DNA of 57,086 nucleotides, from contig JAIOJA010000073.1 in NCBI GenBank assembly GCA_019912315.1, positions 1 to 57,086 on the forward strand, given 5' to 3'. The stretch comes from Planctomycetota bacterium (GTDB lineage Bacteria > Planctomycetota > UBA8742 > UBA2392). Below are positions 51,574 to 57,086 of the stretch, in pieces. The notes beneath the pieces were generated by a model, which saw nothing but the letters and a program-made list of their open reading frames with translations, had not been told where the DNA came from and ran no database searches. Numbering within the stretch: the first letter of the stretch is position 1; every line of letters begins with the position of its first letter. The translations under genes were made by a program, and so were the position numbers.

Positions 51574-53118
51574 TCACGCCAGCAGCGACCTGCCCGTCAT
51601 TTCCGCTGGCTGTTCAATCCCCATGATCTCCAGCACGGTAGGCGCAATATCGGCGAGCTTCCCGCCGTCGCGCAATTTCCGGTCCGGGTGTTGACCAGTC
51701 AATATCAGCGGCACTTTGTTATGGCTGTGCTGCGTGCTGTCGCGGTCGTCGATTCGCATTTCCTCAATGTTGCCGTGGTCGGCTGTAACCAGCACGGCGA
51801 AGCCCGCTTCCCTGGCGGCCGTCACCACCTTCTGCAGCGCGGCGTCAGTCGCTTTCACCGCCTTTACCGCGGCGTCAAAATCGCCCGTATGCCCGACCAT
51901 GTCGGGGTTCGCGAAGTTCACAAGTACGAATTCGAATCGCTCGGACTTCACGGCCTCGACGACGGCGTCGCTGACCTGGCCGATGCTCATTTCGGGCTGC
52001 AGGTCGTAGGTAGCGACTTTCGGCGATGGGATCAGCTTGCGCTCTTCACCGATGTTCGGCTGCTCGGCACCGCCGTTAAAGAAGTACGTCACGTGCGCGT
52101 ACTTTTCAGTTTCGGCGCAGCGGAATTGTCGGAGCATCTTCCCGCCCAGATACTCGCCCAGCGTGTTGCGCAACTCCTGCGGCGCGTACATGACCTGCGC
52201 TGGGATGTCGCTGGCGTAAGGCGTCATTGTGATCAACTTGGCCTTCGGCTGCTTGCGGCGCGTGAAGCCGTCGAAGTCTTCTTTTGTCAGCGCCCAACAG
52301 AATTGTCGCGCGCGGTCGGCCCGGAAGTTGAACCAGATGACAACGTCGCCGTCCTTGATCGTCCCCAGTGGCTCGCCATGCGCGACCACCGACTTTGGCG
52401 TGATGAATTCGTCCGTTACCTTCGCGGCGTAGCTATCTTCAATAGCCTGCATCACGTCCGGCACGATCTCGCCTTCGCCGAGGGTGTAGACGTCCCACGC
52501 TCTCTGTGTGCGGTCCCAGCGCTTGTCGCGATCCATTGCGTAATACCGCCCACACAGGCTGGCAATGCGCCCCACGCCGGTCTCGTCGAGTTTGTCTTTC
52601 AGCCTGCGAACGTACTCAAGCCCGCCACGCGGGTTCGTGTCGCGCCCGTCCGTGATGACATGAAAGAACACCCGGTCGCCTGGGAAGCCGGCATCTTTCA
52701 GCCAGTCCACCAGCGCGAAGTAGTGCACGTCGCTCGAGTGCACACCTCCGTCGGATATCAGCCCCATCAGGTGAATGCGCCCGCCGCGTGGGTCAGACGG
52801 TTTCGCGTCACTGATCGCCTGGGCGAGCGCCGGGTTGCTGCCGAACCTGCCCTCGCGGATGTCCTTGTTGATGCGCGTGATTTCCTGCCAGACGATCCGC
52901 CCGGCCCCGAGGTTCAGGTGCCCGACTTCGCTGTTGCCGAACTGGTCTGGCGGCAGCCCGACTTGCTCGCCGCTGGCCTCGATGACTGTCTGGGGCTCAT
53001 TGGCAATCAGGCTGTTGTAGAATGCGGGGTTGGCCGTGCTGATGGCATTGCCCGCCCCCGAAGGCGCGACGCCCCAGCCGTCCATAATCACCAGCAGAAC
53101 CGGATGCACGTTGCTCAT
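51574..53118 (-). CDS. gpmI: 2,3-bisphosphoglycerate-independent phosphoglycerate mutase
   Basis: A 514-residue metal-dependent mutase of the alkaline phosphatase superfamily that interconverts 3- and 2-phosphoglycerate. VLLVIMDGWGVAPSGAGNAI holds the first metal Asp, FGNSEVGHLNLGAGR the nucleophile Ser, ITDGRDTNPRGG and VTADHGNIEEM the other metal and substrate sites. The length is that of E. coli GpmI. The start near MSNVHPVLLVIMDGWG is standard. It is transcribed away from ruvA and reads into pgi. Confidence 0.97.
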   Translation of the reverse strand: MSNVHPVLLVIMDGWGVAPSGAGNAISTANPAFYNSLIANEPQTVIEASGEQVGLPPDQFGNSEVGHLNLGAGRIVWQEITRINKDIREGRFGSNPALAQAISDAKPSDPRGGRIHLMGLISDGGVHSSDVHYFALVDWLKDAGFPGDRVFFHVITDGRDTNPRGGLEYVRRLKDKLDETGVGRIASLCGRYYAMDRDKRWDRTQRAWDVYTLGEGEIVPDVMQAIEDSYAAKVTDEFITPKSVVAHGEPLGTIKDGDVVIWFNFRADRARQFCWALTKEDFDGFTRRKQPKAKLITMTPYASDIPAQVMYAPQELRNTLGEYLGGKMLRQFRCAETEKYAHVTYFFNGGAEQPNIGEERKLIPSPKVATYDLQPEMSIGQVSDAVVEAVKSERFEFVLVNFANPDMVGHTGDFDAAVKAVKATDAALQKVVTAAREAGFAVLVTADHGNIEEMRIDDRDSTQHSHNKVPLILTGQHPDRKLRDGGKLADIAPTVLEIMGIEQPAEMTGRSLLA

Positions 53119-53216
53119 GGGGGCAGGATAGCAGCAGTGGCGGCGGGCTGTTAGCTGTTGGCTATGGGCGGACAGCTGCCCTTGGGTGTTGTCGCGTTAG
53201 CGTGTAAAATGGGCCC

Positions 53217-53816
53217 ATGTACGAATTCATCCGAGGCAAGATTCATTCGATGTTGCCGGGCACCGTAATCCTGGAAGCGGGCGGCGTCGGCTATCGCATT
53301 CAGGTGCCGCTTTCCACCAGCGGCAAACTGAAAGGCGCCGAGGCGCTGCTGCTGGTGCACCACACCATCAACGCTGAGCAGGGCGAAGAAAAGCTCTTCG
53401 GCTTTCTCACCGAGAGAGAACGCGACCTGTTTCGTGCGCTGATCAAAGTGAAAGGCATAGGCCCCGCGACGGCAATAACCGTCATGTGCGCAGCCGACCC
53501 GGACCAGGTCATCAGCCTGGTGGCTGCCGCCGACGTGGCGGCATTGAAGAAGTTCAAAGGCATCGGGCCCAAAACGGCCGAGCGCATGGTCACGGAGCTC
53601 AGGGACGACTTCGCCAAGTGGTCGCCGGGGGCAACGTCGGTCAGCACCAACATGGCCAAAGTCCCCGGCGCAAAAGGCAACGACGCCGTGCTCGCGCTGG
53701 TAAGCCTCGGCTACCCGCAAAACAAATCCGAAACCGCCGTAGCCAAAGCTGCCGACAAACTCGGCACCGGCGCGTCCACAGAAGAACTGGTCCGCCAGGC
53801 GCTGCAGTTGGTGTAG
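53217..53816 (+). CDS. ruvA: Holliday junction DNA helicase subunit RuvA
   Basis: A 199-residue RuvA, which binds four-way junctions as a tetramer and loads RuvB. The OB-fold start MYEFIRGKIHSMLPGTVILE with GVGYRIQVP, the first HhH (IKVKGIGPATAITVM), the second (LKKFKGIGPKTAERMVTEL) and the C-terminal domain III (AVLALVSLGYPQNKSETAV) are all present. RuvB and RuvC are not in the window. No ribosome site is obvious before the ATG. Confidence 0.96.
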   Translation: MYEFIRGKIHSMLPGTVILEAGGVGYRIQVPLSTSGKLKGAEALLLVHHTINAEQGEEKLFGFLTERERDLFRALIKVKGIGPATAITVMCAADPDQVISLVAAADVAALKKFKGIGPKTAERMVTELRDDFAKWSPGATSVSTNMAKVPGAKGNDAVLALVSLGYPQNKSETAVAKAADKLGTGASTEELVRQALQLV

Positions 53817-53928
53817 AGCCCTGGCCGAAAGGCCGGGGACAAACGCCTGCGGGGCGTTTGAAGCATGTCAGTGTTCGGGTAACGGCAGTTGTTCGCGTCG
53901 CGAACTCCCCAGCTTTTCGGCCGGGCTC
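53816..53928 (+). other. Multi-hairpin intergenic element downstream of ruvA
   Basis: A closing stem of 14 pairs with one bulge joins 53816-53830 to 53915-53928. Inside it lie a GAAA-capped hairpin (53819-53838, competing with the outer stem), a perfect hairpin AAACGCC/GGCGTTT (53841-53847 with 53853-53859) and the palindrome GTTCGCGTCGCGAAC (53891-53905). It begins at the last base of the ruvA stop and could be a terminator complex or a mobile palindrome; a structured RNA is possible. The promoter of the aldo/keto reductase gene may lie in the remaining 89 bases. Confidence 0.5.
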
Positions 53929-54017
53929 TGCTAATTCGTTCAATCTGGAACAGACACGTTGCCTTGTGTGTTTGTTGGTCTAGTGTGGCTTTGAACTCAA
54001 ACACGGGACGCGAAAAC

Positions 54018-54992
54018 ATGTTCAACGAAAACATGCAGTACCGCTACATGGGCAAGTCCGGGCTGCGCCTCAGCGCGCTCGGGCTCGGCGGCTGGACCAC
54101 ATACGGCGCCAGCGTCAAAGACGAAGACACCACCGCCAGCATCATCAGGCACGCCTATGACCAGGGCATCAACTTCTTTGACATCAGCGACATCTATGAA
54201 AAGGGCGAGGCCGAGATCGCCATGGGCAAGGTCTTCAAAGACCTGCCGCGCCACGAGCTTGTCATCAGCACCAAATGCTTCTGGCCCATGAGTGACGACG
54301 TCAACGACACCGGGCTCAGCCGCAAGCACATCATGGAGAGTATCGAGAAGTCGCTGAAACGGATCGGTACGGACTACGTAGACATCTACTTCTGCCACCG
54401 CCCCGACCCGAACACTCCCATGGAAGAAACCGCGCTCGCCATGACGGACCTGATCAAGCAGGGCAAGGTGCTGTACTGGGGCACCAGCGAGCACAGTGAT
54501 GAGCAGTTACGATCGGCCCACATGGCAGGCAACCAGTGGGGCGCTTACGGCCCGCGCGTCGAGCAACCACAGCTCAGCCTTGTCGCGCGCAAGAAGTACC
54601 ACCAGGAGACCGCGCCGGCCTGCGAAAGTCATGGTATGGGCGTCGTGACCTGGAGCCCGCTCGCCAGCGGCTTGCTAACCGGCAAGTACGACGACGGTCT
54701 GCCGGAAGGCTCACGCCTGAAACGCAGCGAGCGCCTGCGCGAAAGCTATCTCACGCCGGAGAACAGCGAACGTGTGAAGAAGCTCAAGGCGATCGCCGAC
54801 GACCTCGGTTGTACCCGGGCGCAACTGGCCATTGCCTGGTGTGCCGCCCAGCGCGCAGTAACCAGCGTGATCACCGGTGCGACAAAGCTTGAGCAGTTGC
54901 AGGCGAATCTTGGTGCGCTGGATATCGAGATCACGGACGAAGTCAGCACCGCGATCGACAAGATCTTTCCGCCAACGTTGGGCGAAACCTAA
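54018..54992 (+). CDS. Aldo/keto reductase of the Kv-beta-like type
   Basis: A 324-residue NADPH-dependent (alpha/beta)8 barrel. The active-site tetrad is visible: Asp and Tyr in FFDISDIYEKGEAE, Lys in LVISTKCFW and His in YFCHRPDP. The order YRYMGKSGLRLSALGLGGWT and the C-terminal ITGATKLEQLQANL cofactor motif fit the voltage-gated potassium-channel beta/YajO-like AKR group. Substrate unknown. The ORF begins at 53889, but similarity starts with MQYRYMGKSG, so I use the Met at 54018. Confidence 0.93.
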   Translation: MFNENMQYRYMGKSGLRLSALGLGGWTTYGASVKDEDTTASIIRHAYDQGINFFDISDIYEKGEAEIAMGKVFKDLPRHELVISTKCFWPMSDDVNDTGLSRKHIMESIEKSLKRIGTDYVDIYFCHRPDPNTPMEETALAMTDLIKQGKVLYWGTSEHSDEQLRSAHMAGNQWGAYGPRVEQPQLSLVARKKYHQETAPACESHGMGVVTWSPLASGLLTGKYDDGLPEGSRLKRSERLRESYLTPENSERVKKLKAIADDLGCTRAQLAIAWCAAQRAVTSVITGATKLEQLQANLGALDIEITDEVSTAIDKIFPPTLGET

Positions 54993-55152
54993 AGCTGTTT
55001 CATGGTTGGTTTCCCGAAGTGCCGCGCAGCGCCAAGCGAGCAGATCAAGGAGCGCGGACGCAGGCGTGGCTGGAGGCCACGCTGGGGTAGCGCGACGAAG
55101 AGATACGACGCTTGCCGCCAGCGGAAGTCTGAAAACGAACCATGAAAGTGCT
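54993..55152. repeat. Imperfect palindromic element of about 150 bp (MITE-like)
   Basis: TTTCATGGTTGGTTTC (54998-55013) and the reverse complement of GAAAACGAACCATGAAA (55131-55147) are near copies. The similarity continues inwards (AAGTGCCGC, GCGCCAAGCG against GACTTCCGC, GCGGCAAGCG) for about 40 bases. The middle holds a perfect hairpin GCGTGGC/GCCACGC (55064-55070 with 55076-55082). It fills the gap between two convergent genes. No second copy is in the window. Confidence 0.6.
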
Positions 55153-56592
55153 CTAGCACTCAACATTCAGTTTCACCGTGTAGGCCTCGCCGGTACCGCG
55201 CATTTCGCTGGCCGTGCGGGCCAGCGTTTGCAGCTTGCGAGTCGGACTGACCACGCGTTCATGGCCATTGACGATCAGTTTGATCTCGCGGTCCAGATAC
55301 AGCATCCCGTCGTGCAGGTAGACCGTGATTTCGCTGACGCCATCGGCAGTGATCGTCAACGAGTTCTCGGCTTTGCTGGCTTCGATGGTGACTTTGCCGC
55401 CGGCGAAAATCTCGTATTCCCAGTCGCCGCGCTTGCCCTCGTACTTCTGTTTGGTGATCTCGACCCAGTAGTTGCGGTTGTTTCCCAGGCTGGCGCTGTC
55501 GTCGCGCACTCCCCGTGCCGTGATTGAAACGGGCGTTGCCCGCACAGTTTTCACGCAGGCGGCGATAGCTTTGCTGATTGTCGGCGTCGGGCCCGAGCCG
55601 TGGAAACCCTTGTATTCGTAGTATTCCAGCGGCACGCCGGCCTGCTTCATTGCGTCGCGGGCCTGATGCGCGTGGGCAGTGGGGTACTTGTCGTCGCCGT
55701 CGGCATGCACCCAGAAGACGGGCGTGTTGCGATAGCAGCCCGCCCAGGGAAACACGACCTTCTGTTCGCCAAGCGTTTTGGCTTTGCGCAAAGCTTCCAG
55801 GTCGGTGTCAGGCTCGAGCTCCGGGTAGTAGCAGGGCGGCAGCGTGTCGCGCACGCAGATGGCGGCGAATTGCGACGGCCGCAGTTGTGCGAGGTGAAAT
55901 GCCGCCTCGCCACCCATGTTCGCGCCACCGACCAGGTAGATGCGATCGCGGTCGATGTTGTAGTCGACAATCAGTTGATCCAGCAGGTTGAAGACCGTGT
56001 CGATGCCTTCGCGCTTAGGGCCCCAGCCGAAGTACTCGCGTACGCCCGTTTCGCCGTTCTCGCGCGGATCTTCCGCTGTGTTGCCGCGGTTCAGTGCCTG
56101 GGGGCAGGCAATAATGCAGTCGGCGAGTGGGTGTTCCGCAATGCTGCGCATGCAGGTACGGATGCCGGCCAACTCCATCCACGCCGTGCCAAGCGCGCTG
56201 TGCAGCCCGATTACGAGCGGCATAGGCCTGTCAGCAGAAACACCGCGCGGCAAATCAATCAGCGCGAAGTTGGTGTACTTGGTTTTCTTTGTGCGGACTT
56301 CGTACTCGTAGTTCAGGGCGCCTTCGTGGGCTTCATCCAGTTTGGGCAGCTTCTTCGGCGCGGCACGCTGCAGCTCAAGGGCGTGCGAACGTACTTCCTC
56401 GGCCGCCAAGGCGTCCAGCGTGTCGCCGCCCAGCTTGTCAATCTCCTTGTCGCGCGCCTTTTCGTCAGACTTGGAGAACACATCATCGAGCGCGCGTCTG
56501 GCGTGCTTGGCGTCCACGTCCTTGGCAAGCAGCAAAGGGTGCGCGGCAGCGACAAGCAACAATGCGAGCGACAGTTGGTAGGAAATTCGCAT
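55153..56592 (-). CDS. Exported alpha/beta-hydrolase (esterase/PHB-depolymerase-like) with Asn at the nucleophile site
   Basis: A 479-residue protein with a signal peptide (RISYQLSLALLLVAAAHPL), a helical spacer (ARRALDDVFSKSDEKARDKE), an alpha/beta-hydrolase domain (about 100-380) and a beta-rich C-terminal domain. The hydrolase has strand PLVIGLHSALG, the oxyanion-type region and WVHADGDDKYP (Asp) and YKGFHGSGPT (His). The nucleophile elbow reads VGGANMGG where GxSxGG is expected, so residue 225 is Asn (codon AAC on the minus strand, 55918-55920). It might be a non-catalytic binding protein. The start at 56592 has no ribosome site. Confidence 0.82.
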   Translation of the reverse strand: MRISYQLSLALLLVAAAHPLLLAKDVDAKHARRALDDVFSKSDEKARDKEIDKLGGDTLDALAAEEVRSHALELQRAAPKKLPKLDEAHEGALNYEYEVRTKKTKYTNFALIDLPRGVSADRPMPLVIGLHSALGTAWMELAGIRTCMRSIAEHPLADCIIACPQALNRGNTAEDPRENGETGVREYFGWGPKREGIDTVFNLLDQLIVDYNIDRDRIYLVGGANMGGEAAFHLAQLRPSQFAAICVRDTLPPCYYPELEPDTDLEALRKAKTLGEQKVVFPWAGCYRNTPVFWVHADGDDKYPTAHAHQARDAMKQAGVPLEYYEYKGFHGSGPTPTISKAIAACVKTVRATPVSITARGVRDDSASLGNNRNYWVEITKQKYEGKRGDWEYEIFAGGKVTIEASKAENSLTITADGVSEITVYLHDGMLYLDREIKLIVNGHERVVSPTRKLQTLARTASEMRGTGEAYTVKLNVEC

Positions 56593-56681
56593 GGCAAGGG
56601 CTACGGGGGCAGGCAGGGAAATCCAGTGTACGAACGGATGTGGCGTCACCAAAGCCAATCTCGCAAGGAGTGCGACTGGCA

Positions 56682-56721
56682 AAACAAAACCGGGCTGCCG
56701 TGAGGCAGCCCGGTTTTGTTT
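56682..56721 (-). terminator. Strong intrinsic terminator of the right-end surface-protein gene
   Basis: An 18-bp stem (56682-56699 with 56704-56721, loop GTGA). In minus direction it follows the stop at 56737 by 15 bases. The core (CCGGGCTGCC) equals that of the terminator at 310-361, and so does the flank GGCGGTACGTACAAA. Confidence 0.85.
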
Positions 56722-56736
56722 GTACGTACCGCCCCG

Positions 56737-57086
56737 CTAGGCCGTGCGGCGGCGGGTGATGACCAGGCCCGCAAGGGCCGACAACAGAGCCAGCAGAACC
56801 CAAGGTGAGTCGCTGCCGCTTTCCGCAGCACAGGCGTTGCTCTTCGCGCGTCCGCCGGCACCCGCGAGGCTGCCCGACACCGCTATCGAGTAGGCGCGCT
56901 CGTGGGTTGCGCCGCCAGCCTCCTCCACACGGACCGTTACATTGTACACACCGCCGAAGCCGGTCGGGGTTCCGTCCAGCACGCCGCCCGGCGAAAGGCT
57001 CAGGCCCGCCGGCAGCGTGCCGCTGTACACCGACCAGTCGTAAGGCTGCGCACCGTTGATCGCCTGCAGCGACACAGGCCCGTACA
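56737..57086 (-). CDS. Surface protein with putative Ig (He_PIG-like) domain and Cys-containing C-terminal sorting tag, 3' part only
   Basis: The gene enters from beyond the right end; the reading frame is open to 57084. Visible are the Ig domain (QAINGAQPYDWSVYSGTLPA and GTPTGFGGVYNVTVRVEE, with the PYxWSV start) and the same tag as at the left end: AGGRAKSNACAAESGSDS, a hydrophobic helix and ITRRRTA. The first 92 bases shared with the left gene (56946-57037 against 1-92) are identical; after that the two diverge. It is the paralogue of the gene at 2-301. Its terminator lies at 56682-56721. Confidence 0.75.
   Translation of the reverse strand, partial: YGPVSLQAINGAQPYDWSVYSGTLPAGLSLSPGGVLDGTPTGFGGVYNVTVRVEEAGGATHERAYSIAVSGSLAGAGGRAKSNACAAESGSDSPWVLLALLSALAGLVITRRRTA

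Noticed and set aside
51550..53154. 534-residue plus-strand frame opposite gpmI
   Set aside because: Shadow of a clear gpmI gene.
54711..55166. 151-residue minus-strand frame over the end of the aldo/keto reductase gene and the palindromic element
   Set aside because: It crosses a certain gene in antisense and a repeat; no similarity.

Overview
The window is a GC-rich (by eye about 60 percent or more) chromosomal segment from a Gram-negative bacterium. LptB, lipoprotein and Tat/Sec signal peptides imply an outer membrane. The DUF1800/DUF1501 pair, lysine-alanine-proline histone-H1-like proteins, many exported HEAT, coiled-coil and beta-propeller proteins, and an archaeal/eukaryotic-type prolyl-tRNA synthetase suggest a Planctomycetota-like lineage. 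Myxococcota or another deep Gram-negative group cannot be excluded. I see no transposase, integrase, phage gene, rRNA or CRISPR array. About 50 protein genes and two tRNA genes (Ser-GCT, Pro-TGG) are densely packed.

Layout. Both ends hold the 3' parts of two paralogous surface-protein genes, pointing inward and sharing a 92-bp identical block. Bases 369-5979 carry a MoxR ATPase, a TPR protein, a small unknown protein, an SDR oxidoreductase, proS and a 46-residue H1-like protein. Bases 6277-11015 form an operon on the minus strand: DUF1800 lipoprotein, Tat-exported DUF1501 protein, sugar-dehydrogenase-like lipoprotein and SAM methyltransferase. Bases 11236-20526 hold an unknown cytosolic protein, an exported beta-propeller, an alkaline-phosphatase-superfamily protein and a cluster of three exported proteins, two of them extreme coiled coils (301 and 1276 residues). 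Bases 20628-26069 hold a macro-domain protein divergent from an aminotransferase, then hutI and an exported HEAT protein. Bases 26070-32675 (minus) carry acpS, an S23-type four-helix protein, carB, a lipoprotein, nfo and nth.

Bases 32772-38403 carry a parallel beta-helix lipoprotein, a MEMO-family protein, an RDD membrane protein, tRNA-Ser and a CPBP membrane protease. Bases 38547-43580 carry HU, tadA, a 34-residue basic protein, PPK2, an SRPBCC protein, an exported HEAT protein and an SRPBCC domain fused to an H1-like tail. After tRNA-Pro come a rhomboid-like protein lacking a visible catalytic serine, then lptB-yebC-FHA, a class III cyclase with a membrane segment, a DapA-family lyase, pgi, gpmI, ruvA, an aldo/keto reductase and an esterase-fold protein with Asn in place of the nucleophile Ser.

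The strongest unusual signals are: (1) a Cys-containing C-terminal sorting tag on both end proteins, with a CPBP protease in the same window that could be its processing enzyme; (2) an SRPBCC domain fused to a long lysine-rich chromatin-like tail, beside a free mini-H1 protein; (3) a class of intergenic elements built from short words, different at each locus but alike in design, several folding into inverted repeats; (4) an imperfect palindromic element of about 150 bp and a multi-hairpin element between genes near the right end.
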